DNA of 64,000 nt from assembly GCA_023846275.1 (NCBI GenBank), contig JAIUJO010000070.1, positions 694,501-758,500 of the forward strand. Reading direction: 5' to 3'. Every line of letters starts with the position of its first letter. Positions within the stretch are counted from its first letter, which is position 1. Origin of the DNA: Vanilla planifolia (lineage: Eukaryota; Streptophyta; Magnoliopsida; Asparagales; Orchidaceae). Below the pieces are notes generated by a model that saw nothing but the letters and a program-made list of their open reading frames with translations, was not told where the DNA came from and ran no database searches. A program made the translations under genes and the position numbers. Below, piece by piece: positions 15,661 to 28,335 of the stretch.

Positions 15661-18500
15661 TAAACACAAACAAATAAGAATTGTATCTAGATCATCATAA
15701 CTATCCATTTAGCTATTAGAACTAATGATCCAAATAATATCTTACTGTGATTAGATCTAGACCCTTTAATGGTTATTCTATTTGGATAGTGTAGAGTCAG
15801 ACATAGTTGCATTTCATTTTTTCCTTTCATCTCTTGTAAGGGCTAGCTTTCAAAAAAGCTAATTCTAGCTACTAGAAGAGTCATTTTGGGATATTTTTAT
15901 TTTGACTAGAAATAGAAATCATTACTTGTTATTATATCTTTTAAATTATTATTTCTTTCTCTATTCTATGATCTTAATGCAACATCTTGGTAATATCTAT
16001 ATCATTAATTTGTTTGTGTCACTCTTATTTAAAAGGTTTGAAGTTGTCCAAATTTTTAATGAAGAAAATTTTTTAAAGCTTTTAATTTTTTTATGTACCC
16101 AATTTTTTTGGATTTTGGATTCTCATTGGAGCATTAGTTTTTAATTATTTTATCCTTGTTAGCCTTAGCCAGAAAGAGTGGTTTGTAGAAGCCAATCGAT
16201 GATTAGAAGTAGATGTTATCATGTGTTTTTGTTGAACTAACCAAAAAATATAAAGTGTATTTATTTCATTATTGAGTACATCTTTTCATTGACAATCTTC
16301 TTAAAAAAAATTTATTTTTAAGCATAAAATGTTTGTTAATTAAAAGGTTTTTTGAAATTAAAAATTTGTTAAAAGTAATTCACCTCCCACTTGTATGTTT
16401 TGCATCACACGATTCAAATTAAGGGTTTTAGAGTGAGGATTTCACCAAAAGAAAGAAATTTCTAAGCCAAGATCCTAATGGCTATTCCTTGTATTGAGGA
16501 TAATATAATCTTATTTGAGGTGGCTTTGCCACATCCACCACCTTTGTACAAAGGTGAGTATTAAAAAAATTATATGCATTCATTTTTAGAATCTATTGAT
16601 TTGGAAATTTAGAATATTATTGAAAATATATTTGAGTTTCTAACTAAGACTACTAATAGAGAAAAAGTGAGAAAACATTAGGTGTACTCACTCTTAAGAG
16701 GAAACATAGAGGTCAACAAAATTCTTGAGCTAAAATATTTTGTAGTGTGGTTTACTTTCAAACATAATTGAATCATGAACTTAAAAAGGGAACATGGAAT
16801 AAATTTTTGATAAAAGCATGCAAAGTTTCTTATAGCTATTCTAGAGTAGAGAAAATGGCGAGGAGAATAACATTATGAAGAGAAGTGAGGTAATAAATCT
16901 TAAAAGATTGAGACTTAACTGGATGAATTTGTATGTCTTAGTACAACTAAGTCAATAGTCCTACTAGGAGAATTTCTACTACTAGAATATGATACAACTT
17001 TTCTTTGAGATCTTACAATCTTATTCACATTCATTAGCATCCTTCAAGAAGATGTGTTTAAAAAATATTTTCATAGACATTAGAAAATAAAGGAGAAGTT
17101 ATTTTAAAATCTTTTACAAAATAACCTAAAAAATATTTTCTTAATAAATTAAAGTATTTCCTCCAAAATGGCAAATGAAAGTACACAAATAAAAAGCAGC
17201 AAATGTGTTGTTAGGTGGGATAAAGTGATTTAGTATCATCTGTCAAAGATGTTCATTATTGTTAGATCAAGGGTTATAAAAGTAGATGAGTTATAGAAGG
17301 TTGGATCAAGGCTAATTTTGTTTTGGCCATCTAATGAAGTTGGATGAGTTTTGGATCCTTCACTTAATCAAAGATAGAGGAAAAATCAATCATAACTAAT
17401 GAATTCAAAAAGGATAGTTCTGGGCCATCTAATTCAAGGATAGATAATTCAAAAAAGGTGTGAATTAATGTCATGTGATTAACTTGATCGTGATCTTTCT
17501 CATACGATTTAAAGACAAAAAAATAAACTGTAGGTGGGCATGTTTATTGTCTTCGAGTTAGAGATAAGATGGGAGAAAATGATGATGCCTCGAGCAATGA
17601 TGTAGTAAAGAGTTTTGGCTACATGTTTATGTTGTGAAAAAGTTTTGATCTTTGTATTATTTTTCATGGGATGATAGTCTGAGTCATGCAATAGGGTTAA
17701 CTCCTCGATATGATCTTAAGATTTAACCACCCAGGTCACTCACATGCCAACGAGTTTAATATAGCAATTGGTTTAACCTATCTTATTTGCATTCTTGATC
17801 CACCCAACCTTATCCATTGCCTTACGTTAGCTAATTTTAGGATGCTCAATGGCCATGATCAAACACTACCTCATGTTGTTCTAGCAGTCTCTTAACCCAA
17901 TGTTTTTGAGTACATATTCGGGCTTCCTCAGCCTAAGAGCTTTGAACTTGGCACATGCTTATGATGTTCCTTAAGATAGTTTTTCTTTTTTTAATTAAGA
18001 AAAGTTTGAAAAAATTATTTTTCTAATTTAAATAAAGTTTAGCAATTGTTGAAATATAGAATTTAAAAACTATGCATAAGTAGAATTCAATAAAAACAGG
18101 TTAAGAGATTGAGAAATGGAATACTATATGTTTCTTAAATTAGGAAAGGATTTAATAAATTTGTATAGCTAAGTAGGGTTTCAAAAGATTAAAGATTCAA
18201 TATTGGAATCCTATGTTCCCAATATGATGGAATTATTCAAGTGGCATTTGAAAGTACTATGATATAGAAGTTTGCTTATTAATAATCAATAAGCTAATTT
18301 TATATTTCATAATAAAAAAAAATTTCAAAAGTGATGGGCATGTCTTAAATACCTGAAGCTTACTAAACACTCCAAAGTACTTTGAAGACCATTAGTTCAC
18401 CATCTATAAAGGTGTATGTGTTATTCTTTACTAACAAACTTGTTTCACATTAAACAGGCCCATTAGAAAAAAAATGCGAAGTATTTAAGGCTTGACTCAT
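15661..18500. other. AT-rich intergenic DNA, no gene recognised
   Basis: No open frame longer than about 80 codons and no protein family is recognisable on either strand. The first 330 bp ends in a pyrimidine-rich run, then cttaatgcaacatcttgg and a ttggtaa word near 15,985-15,996. That is reminiscent of the edge of a Copia-type LTR and its primer-binding site (see findings). The rest contains scattered A/T homopolymer runs. Confidence 0.5.
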
Positions 18501-20425
18501 CAAATACGAATTAGACCTAATCGAAAATTGCACTTAAAAATATTAAGGCTATCGAGTGTAACCCCTAAACTATCAAATCATGTCGGATGCAAAGTAAACT
18601 TTTAAGAATGTCAAAACCTAAAAGAATTTGAAAATATTAAATAAATATTTAATTCAATGTAACTCAATGAGGTCCAATTAGTCCAACGGATTTCATTTCA
18701 TCTCTATTGGATATCATTTAAATTTACTTCAAATTACAAAAAATAAATAAGGATAAATAATAATAAATTTTTTCTTTAATATTAAGTAAAAATATATTAT
18801 TACTAAAATGTGAAAAATTTTAGTGATATAGTATAACAAAATACTGCTAATTAAAGGTCATGAAAAGTAGAATTAAGGTTTTATTTGAATTAGACAAAAT
18901 TAAGGTGCAACATTTAAAGAAATAAGAAAACAATGCATGAGAAATTTATGTTCCACAATTCTCAAAACATCGAGTGAAACAATCATCATAGTCAAATCAT
19001 ATATGAATAAAAATATCTAATTAAGCATTCCTTAATCTTTCAAAATAAAGTATCTAAAATATAAAAAATATTTAGTTGGATGGAGCTTATCAAGAAAAGT
19101 CCAATAATATTTTTTTGTCTTGATTAAACCTCATTCAAAGTAACTGTGAATTACAAAAGTAAATAAATATAAATTAAAATAAGTTAATATTTTAGTATTA
19201 ACTATATATATATATATATGACAAAATGAGACCTCTTGAACTAAAATGATATAACCAAATGAAAGACATGAAAAAGCCATATGAAAATTTTTTATTTAAA
19301 TAGTAATATAACCAAATCAATGTAAAACATTTTAAGAAATGAGATTAACTATATATAAAAGTTGCATTCAAAGATGCTAAGTAGATCAAGTGTAACACCT
19401 TCAATCAAAAAATCTGGTACAAATTAAAAGCTTTTGTAAAAAACTTAAAAACTCAAGAAAATAAAATATTGAAAAATTTATAAATTAATATTTAATTCGA
19501 TGAAACTCATCATGATCTATTAAATGAATGTTTGCTTTGCTTCAATAGAAACAAATTTGGAATTATAATAGATTGCTAAATTAATTAAGCACAAATAATA
19601 GCAAATAATTGTCTTAATAATAAGTAAATACATATTAAAAATGAAATATGATAATTTGAACCAATGTAATTCAACTAGAACAAAGGCATGTTTAGAACAC
19701 AAGATGAGAATGAGAGTTAAATAATAACAAAACCAAATGAAAGAAAAAATTTGAAGAAATGAAATAAAGTATATAAGAACATTTCATTGTAAGATAATAA
19801 GGAGATCAAGGTTAACATTGTTGATTATAAAATTAGATGCAAATAGAAATATCTAATAAAATGAGGTAAAAATTCATAAAACAAATATGAAGTGGAATAT
19901 TCAATTGAATGGAGCTCAATGAGATGAGCCAAACTATTTTCTGTTCCTCTCAACTGGACCTCGTTTGGAACAACTATGAACTATAAGGGCAAATAAGCAT
20001 AAATATCAAGAAATTTGTATTTTAAAATTAAGTAAATAAGTATTAAAGTAGAAATAGGACAAACTAAAGTAATATAATATTGCTAAATAAAAGTGATTTA
20101 AAGGTCACACTATAAGAGATTTATAGTTTCATATTAATATAACAAAATAAAAAAAGTTTGAATACATCAGATAAAGTTTTCAAGAAATAGTCATTCCAAA
20201 ATTCTAAAGAGAACAAGAATTACATCTTCAAACTTCATATCCTATACGAATTAAAATATTTCATAAATTTAGAGAACAAAAAAAAATTTTTGAAAACATA
20301 GAAATGAATATTTAATTATGATAAAACTTGTCGACAATAATGCAATGAAGTTTGTTATATTTCCATCTAATCCAATTTGTAATTATTGTGAATTACAAAA
20401 CTATAACCATAATATTTTTTTAACA
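18500..20425 (+). repeat. AT-rich ~410-bp satellite, block A (forward)
   Basis: Diverged tandem units. The landmark 'gagct(c/t)atc(a)-gatgagtcca' followed by a TTTGTTTCATCTCGATT-like word and a GAATTACTATGAATTAC-like word recurs near 18,668, 19,084, 19,505, 19,914 and 20,325, which gives spacings of 409-421 bp. Other unit parts are 'ctaaggagatcgagtgtaac', 'taattaaatcaaaatat' and 'gtgat..aaaggtcac'. It is non-coding. It matches blocks B, C and D but no satellite I can name. Confidence 0.85.
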
Positions 20426-20429
20426 GTTA

Positions 20430-23400
20430 TGTGTATTTAATTTTGTTGAGTTACAATCGAGAAGAAAGAACGTCATTGGACTCATCTCATTGGGCAATAT
20501 CAAATAGTTATTTTTTATATTTTAAAATATTATCATTTGCTAACACTTTGAAAGTATTTAGAAGATATTTTATTTGTTCATTATTTAATGATCAATTATG
20601 TTATACCAAATCTTGTATCATATAATGCAACTATCTTGAACAAATGATCTCATTTCTTAAAAATTCATAGTTTCATTTTGTTATATTATCATGAAATTCT
20701 AAATCTCTTCTTTTGTGACCTTTACATTGCTATGATTTGGTTATATTAACTATCCTAATTAATCTTACTTAATTTATATATATATTTACTTAATATTAAA
20801 ATAATAATTTGTTAATATTTTTGTTTACTTACTTTTGTAATTCAATTTAATTCCAAAAGAAATAAAAATCATTGAGCACATCATGACGATCTTCATCAAT
20901 TTTAATATAGATTTTTATAGTTAAATTTTTATAGTTTTTCTTCTTATTTTGTGAGCTTTCCAAGACATTATAATTCATACCTTATTTGATGATCAAGAAA
21001 ATTACACATGATCTTCTTATTATCTTTGAATGAATCTTCTCCATATCATTTACCTCATTTCATCTAATATTTTACTTTTGTTTAGTTATATTACTCTGAA
21101 ACTCTAATTCTCCTCTCATGTGACCTTCACAATGCTTAGATTTAGTTATATTGTATTTCTTCAAATTATCGCATTTCATCTTTATTATCAATTTTCTAAA
21201 TATTAATATAATAATTTGTTAGTCGTTATGTTTTTTCTTTTATAATTCAAAATAACTTTGAATTGTTTTGAATGAGAGGAAATCAAGGTCATTGGACTCA
21301 TTTTGACAAGCTCTAATAATATAAACTTTTGGCATACTTCAACAGATATTTCATTTCATATGTGATACAATGTTTGACAATGTTACACTCGATCTACTTT
21401 GTGTCCTAGAATGTAACTTTTATATATAATGCATCACATTTTTTAAAGTTTTCTATTGATTTGATTATTTTACATTGAGGCTCTAACTCCCCTTTCATGT
21501 GACATTTACTTCTTTTTCATTTTGTTACATTATATTACTTCAATTTAACAAAAATTTGATTTAATATATATTTATCTAATGTTAAAATAAAACATTTATT
21601 ACTATTTATGATAATTCATTTTTGTAATTCACATTAACTTAAAAAGTGGTTAGTGCTAGACAAAATGAGTTTTATCAGAGTAGGTATCAATGTAATTTAT
21701 AAAAATTATAATTATATATATATACTTTTAAATATTTATATTCATAGGTCTGAATACATTTTATGAGTCATTTTGATTGGCACTTGATTAGACTATTAAG
21801 GACATTAGACTCAATTTTCTTTGTCTTTGATTGCAACATTCATTTGCTATTTATCTCATATCTTAAAACTTTTAGTTTTATTTTGTTATGTTAATATTAA
21901 ATCTATTTCTCCTCTTATATGACTACTTCATAGCTTTGATTTGGTTATATTAAAATTATTCAATTTATCTCATTTTAGATTTATTATATATTTAATCTTA
22001 TTTATTTTTATTTATGTTGCTTATTCATACTACTTCTAATTGAGATAGGTTCGCGATGAAACAAAAGTTTTTTGACTTATCTTGACAAGCTCTATCGAAC
22101 AAAATATTCACCTTTCATATTTTTAATTATTTTATTTTGCCATATTTTGACATATTTTATATGATATTTTGATTTATAACTAATTTTGATGATCATTGAT
22201 GTTGAAATCCATCTCCTTTGTATCATTCAATGCAACTTTTAATATAATTTTGCTTATTTCTTGAAAAGTTTTTGCTTTGATCGAGTTATACTTTTATGGA
22301 AAACTTACCACTCATGTGAATTTTACGTCACTTTGATTTTAATATATTATATTCCTTCCATTGATATTATTTTAGCATTAAAATATATTTAATTAATAGT
22401 TAAATAATAACTTATGATTATATTTTTATTTTTTTGGTAATTCATATAAATTCCAAATATGTTAGATTATGACAAAACAAATGTGCTTAGACACAACTCA
22501 AAAACTCTCTCAAATTAAATATTCCTTTTTACCTCTTTTTAGTATTCTTTTCAAGGATTAGGCACTTTTGGCAAGATATTTTGATTCATAACTAATTTGT
22601 TAATTGAGGGTATTACAAATATTCTCTTTAGTATTTTAAAAAGTTGATCTCCTTTATAATTGATCTTTTCTCTCATATTTTTTACTTAAGTTAATTGTAT
22701 TATTATCAACTATAATTATCTTCTCATGTGACCTTTATATGAATTTGTTTTGGACAAATTACTTTTCTCTATTTAAAAAATTTCAACATTATTATACATT
22801 ATTAAATGTTAAAATAATAATTTGCTATTTTTTATGCTAATTTATTTTGATAATTTGTAACTATTCAAAAAAGGCCAATTTGAGATAAAATGAACTTCAA
22901 TGGACTCATCTCAATGGGCTATATCCAATGAAATATTTATTTTAATATTTTTAGATGTTTTATTTTTTAGTGTTTTGCATACTTTATGAGTTATTTCAAT
23001 TTGTAAATGATTTAACAATCAATGATACTGCAATAATTTTTTTAGTATTTTAGAATGAAACTTTCTCAAAATATCTATCTAATTTCTTCAAATTTTTTAA
23101 CTTTAATTTGGTTAATTAGTAAGAAACTCTAATTCTTCATTTATGTAACATCTACATCACTTTGATGTGATTACATTATAAAACTTTAATTAATGTCATT
23201 TTTACTTTAAAATTTATTTAACATTTAAATAACAATTTATTTTTCTTCATTTTAATAATTCATAGTAAATCGAAGGAGGGCAAGATTAAGATGAATTAGA
23301 CTTCATTTAACTCACCTTGAGAGACTTTATTCAATAAAACATTCATTGTTTCATTTTTAGAAATTATTTTCTAAGGTATTGGTATGCTTTATGAGATTTT

Positions 23401-26236
23401 TTATTTGTATTTGATTTGGTGATTAAGGATGTTACACTCGGTGACCTTAATAGCTTGTAATGTTTTCTATACAATTTATCTAATTTCTTTATGTTTTTTG
23501 AATTTATTTAGCTACATTACTATGAGATCTAATTCTCTTGTTATTTGTCCTTTACATCTTTTTTTTTGTTACATTTCATTTCATTAATTTATGTCATTTT
23601 AACTTTATTATATATTAAGTTAATATATAAATAATAAATTATTAATATTTATTTTTTTAGTTTTGTAATTAGTAGCAATTCAAAATGATGTCTCATCGAG
23701 ATAAAACAAATGTCATTAGACTCAACTTGATGAGCTCTAACAACTTAGTAATTCATTTTTATATTTTTTAAAATAATTTACTTTTAGGTATTTTTCAAAG
23801 TTTTATGAGTAATTTTGATTTGCACATAACCTTAAGATCAAGGATGTTACATTTGATTCTCTTAGTTACATTGATTGTTACTTTCCAAGAAATGTATGTC
23901 ATTTCGTAAAATATTTTCCATTGATTTTTGTATACTACAATTTAACTCAAAATTTGCTCTTTTTTGAAATTAATATTTCTTTGATTTAGTTGTAATATGA
24001 CACTTCATTTTATCCTTTTTTAGTCATGCTTTATAAGGACTCATTTCAATCAATATTATCCATTTAAATATATTTTTCTAATTGTTTTTAAAATGTTTTA
24101 TGATTTGGGTTTTTGTTAGCTTCATGAGATGTTTGAATTCATACCATGTTTGAATTCATTCCCTTAGAATTTATCTCATTTCTTCAACTTTTTTGCTTTG
24201 ATTTTGTTATATTATTATATAACATCAAATCTCCTCTTGTGTGACCTTTACATCCTTATGATTTAATTATTTTATATTCTTTCAATTTATCACATTTCAA
24301 TATTAACAACTTTTTTTTCTATTAAAATAACTTTTTTTCTTTTTTATGCATACTTATTTTTGTAATTCATAGTAATTAAGAAGGAGGTTAGATTGAGATA
24401 AAATAGATATTAATGTACTCATCCTAATAAGCTCTATATAATTAAATTTTTTTTATATTATTAAATATGTATTTCATTAGTTTGGTAAGCCTTATGAAGT
24501 ATATCAATTCATACTTGATTTAGAGATTATTGTTGTTAAACCCAGTCTTCTTAGTATCTTCGAATGCAACTTTCTGAATAATTTCTTATTTTCTTAAGAT
24601 TTATTACTTTCATTTGGTTATAATAATATAAGAAACTTATTTTCCACTCATGTCACCACTATATTATTTTTATTTGGTTATATTAATTTGGTTCAATTAA
24701 TCTAGTTTTAGTAATAATAAATATTTACTTAATATTAAAATAATTATTTATTATTATTTATATTTATTTAATTTGGTAATTCATAATAATGTGCTACAAG
24801 GTGTGATCAAGATGACAAGAAAGTTATTGGAAATGGTTTTGCCATGCATTACAAGCGTTTAGTTTGAAAATTAATTTTGTAATTGAGGAAGTTGTACTCA
24901 ATCTCTTAAATATCTTTGTCTATAACTTGTTAAATAATTTATCGCATTTAGATTTAAGATATATTAAATTTAGTTTAAAATAACTATTTACTGTTATTTG
25001 TGTTAAAATATTTGATAAATCACAAAAATTTCAAATAAATTTAGATTGAGACGAAATTAACATTGTTGGTCTCACCTCTAGAGCTCTATCCTTTAAATTG
25101 TCTTTTTTATATTTTTTTCTTATTCTGTTATCTATGTTTTATGCAAAGCATACTAGCCACTTTAGTTTGTGTCTAATTTAATAATTAGGGATGTTACACT
25201 GTATTTTCTATGTAAATTATGATGTTGCATTTTTATATAATTTATCTCAATTATTTAAAGTTTTTTCTTTGATTTGTTATATTACTTTGATTTTCTTCAA
25301 TTTTTATATTATAATAGTATGATTTTTTTTCATTTTAGTTTTAATATATGTCTACATAATATTAAATTAAAACTTTATATTTACATATATATATTTATTA
25401 TTATAATTCCAAAAAAGGTCTAAGTGATAAAAAAATGTTGATGGTGTCATCTCAACAAGCTCTAATTAATTAAATATTCAGTTTAAAATTTTTTTTTTCT
25501 TTTAATAACTTTATAGTGTCTTACTTTATTATTTAATTCACATCAAATTTAATGAATCAAAATGTTGTGTTCGATCTCCTAAGAATTTTGATAAACAGTT
25601 CACTTATGTAATTTGTCTTAATTATTGAAATTCTCATTTTGACTTGTATATATTATAATAAAACTTTAAATCTCTACTTTGGTGTTTCACACTTATTCCA
25701 AATGAGGACCAATCGAGATGAAACAAAAACCTTTTGACTCATCTCAAAGAGCACTATAAAGTTAAATATTTTTTTATTTTTAATTATTTTTTTATGTTTT
25801 GGCATATTATATGAGTTATTTTATTTCTCTCTAAATTTTATCAGAAGAGGATGTTACACTCAATTTCCTTAGTATCATGAAATAAAACTTTCTTATTCAA
25901 TTTTAAAAAACGTCTAATTTAGACAAAACAAATACTGTTTGACTTTTTGCCATATACTGTACTAAACTAAATATTTATTATTTTCTTTTAGATAATTTAT
26001 TTTCTTTTGTTTTGGAATGCTTTATGAAACATTTTGATTTATAGCTTTGATGACGATGAATATTTCACATGATCTCTTGGAATTCAGTTTTGTTATGCAA
26101 TTTATCTCATTTTTTCAAAGTTTTTTTGCATTGATTTGGTTATATTACTATGCAACGCCAAATCTCCTCTCACTGGACCTATTGATTTTTTTATTTGTTA
26201 TGATAAAATCAATCAATTTATCACATTTATGTGTTA

Positions 26237-26296
<60 letters not shown>

Positions 26297-26301
26297 TTAT
26301 G

Positions 26302-26338
<37 letters not shown>

Positions 26339-27055
26339 AATGTTAAAATATCATGTATTATTTTTTTAAAATTTTTTTTCCAATTCAAATAAATTCCAAA
26401 AAACCTTTGATTGACGAAAAATAAAAGTTATTTGACTCATCTCGTTGGGATCTATCAATTTAAATATTTATTTTTATATTTTTTTTGGAATTTTATGTTC
26501 TAGGATTTTTGTTTGATTTATAATATACTTTTATTTGTATTACATTTGACTATTGTGCATGTCACACTGAATCTCCTTAGTATTTTTAATGTATATATTT
26601 TTGCAATTTGTCTCTTTTTTTGATTTTTTTGCTTTAATTTTGTTATATTACAGTATAACTGTGAATCTCTTGTCATGCGACTGTTAACTTTCTCCTTGAT
26701 TTGATAATATTATATTGTTCAATTGATCTCATTTTAATTTTTACATATATTTACTTTATACTAAAATAATTTTTTTAATATTCATTCCTGTTTACTTTGT
26801 TATTTCAAAATAATTCAATAGAAGATAAGATTGAGATGAAACAAATGTCATTGAGCTCATCTCGACAAGTTTATCTAATTGAATATTAATTTTTTATATT
26901 TCTTCAAAAATATTTCTATTCCTTTTACTTGTTTTATGAGATATTTTGATTCGCATTTGAATAGATAATTGAGAATGTTACAGATGATTTCCTTAGTATG
27001 TTGAATTAGAACTTTGATTTTTTTATGAATCCCTCAACTTATTATTAAACTTTAA
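20430..27055 (-). repeat. AT-rich ~410-bp satellite, block B (reverse)
   Basis: The same unit as block A, reverse-complemented. The landmark now reads 'ttggactcatctcgatgagctctatcc'-like and recurs near 20,477, 20,880, 21,296, 22,075, 22,495, 22,905, 23,310, 23,720, 24,415, 25,065, 26,435 and 26,855. The reversal relative to block A happens within about 50 bp around 20,425. There are roughly sixteen diverged units, and no open frame or gene. The block ends directly against fossil 25S rDNA near 27,055. Confidence 0.85.
26236..26339. repeat. (TA)n microsatellite
   Basis: About 100 bp of nearly pure TA/AT alternation with a few TTTAT breaks, inside satellite block B. The short open frame over it is a string of Ile/Tyr and is not a gene. 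Confidence 0.95.
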
Positions 27056-27059
27056 ATAA

Positions 27060-28335
27060 GTAGAAAGGCTTAGCTACTTTCAATAGTGGAGCCAACAGAT
27101 CTAGGCACAAATGGGCCACTTCTACTAACTTGAATTTGTGATGTGGGGTGAACCAAAAGTTAGGTTACAATGTCCAACTACACTCTAACTTTGTGGTGAA
27201 CAATCAACTCCGAATTAATAAATACATTAGGAATCTGATTATTTCATTAAAATAAAGAATTGCAATGGTCTGAGAGGATTTTCAAAATTTATGATTTCTA
27301 TGCATTGCTTCGAATGAAAAAGAAAATATGCAAAAGTAAATGACGTGAGTAGTTATGACTCTCTTAAGGTAGCAAAACATCTCATCAACTAATTTTAGAT
27401 GTGCATGATTGGATTAATGAGATTATTACAATTCCTTTCAACATCCAAAGAAATCGAAACAAAACAAATAGGCCTAATGGAATTAATAGGGTAAAAGTCC
27501 CTATTGATGTAACTTTAGCTCAACTTCGTGAAATGACTTGAGAGGTTTAGCATAAGTAAGAGTTGTCATGTGAATGGAATTGACATACCATTATTTTTAA
27601 TGTTATTTTACTTATTTTGCGAGATGGAGGGGGCTAAGCCCCTCATTTTGTCTCGAAATCTCACCTTAGGGGATCAATCCATGTAGAGGGCATTGTTAAA
27701 AGAGAGTTTGTCTAGGGTGGCACATCTATTAAAAGATAGAACCAATGTCCTGAGATGAGGCCAACAAGTAAAGAAATCTCATTTGGAGCAAAAGTGTAAA
27801 AAGTCATTCGTTTCTAATTTCTATCATTAATATGAATAGTGAAAGCATGACCCATTGATCCTTTAAAGTTTTAAAATTTGAATCTAGAGATGCAAGAAAA
27901 TTTATCAAGGAGATATCTAGCTTGTGGTAGCCAAACAATCATAGCAACATTGCTTTTTGATCCTTCAATGTTGATTGTTCCTATCATAGTCAAGCATAAT
28001 TCTATAACTATTGGATTGTTTACCCAACCATTGTGAACGTCTGCTAGGTTTAGATTCTAACAACATATATTAGTTTTACCATACAGATCAATGTGTCATG
28101 ATAGTAATTCGACATAGTACAAGAGAAACTATTAGTTAACATAATTTATCTTTGTACTTGGTTGAAGAGACAGTGATGTGAAGCTATCATGTGCAAGATT
28201 GTTACCTAACACCTCTAAGTCAAAATCTATGCTAAGATTCACTACCTAGGCCTATCGTTCACTTGTTAGCCAATAGTAGGGACCTTATACCACAAGGGCA
28301 CACCACCATGAGCTCTCTCAATGTCATAGAAAGTT
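27060..28335 (+). pseudogene. Fossil 25S rRNA, 3' third (left arm)
   Basis: This is the decayed 3' part of the nuclear large-subunit rRNA gene. Blocks in the right order and spacing include gactctcttaaggtagcaaa (27,356), cgtgaaatgacttgagaggt (27,528), an attattttacttatttt block (27,600), a gcacatct-ttaaaagata block (27,719), gctttttgatccttcaatgt (27,951) and ggattgtttaccca (28,011). The sarcin-ricin region reads agtacaagagaaac at 28,117, where the intact loop has agtacgagaggaac. Most differences are C to T or G to A, and CpG sites are nearly gone. The 5' two thirds of the gene are missing: the piece begins next to satellite block B. The stretch 27,060-27,195 is the least certain. It cannot yield functional rRNA. 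The IGS follows directly. Confidence 0.93.

Noticed and set aside
26047-26340. A 97-codon plus-strand frame ending in Ile/Tyr repeats
   Set aside because: It covers satellite and a TA microsatellite and shows no domain.
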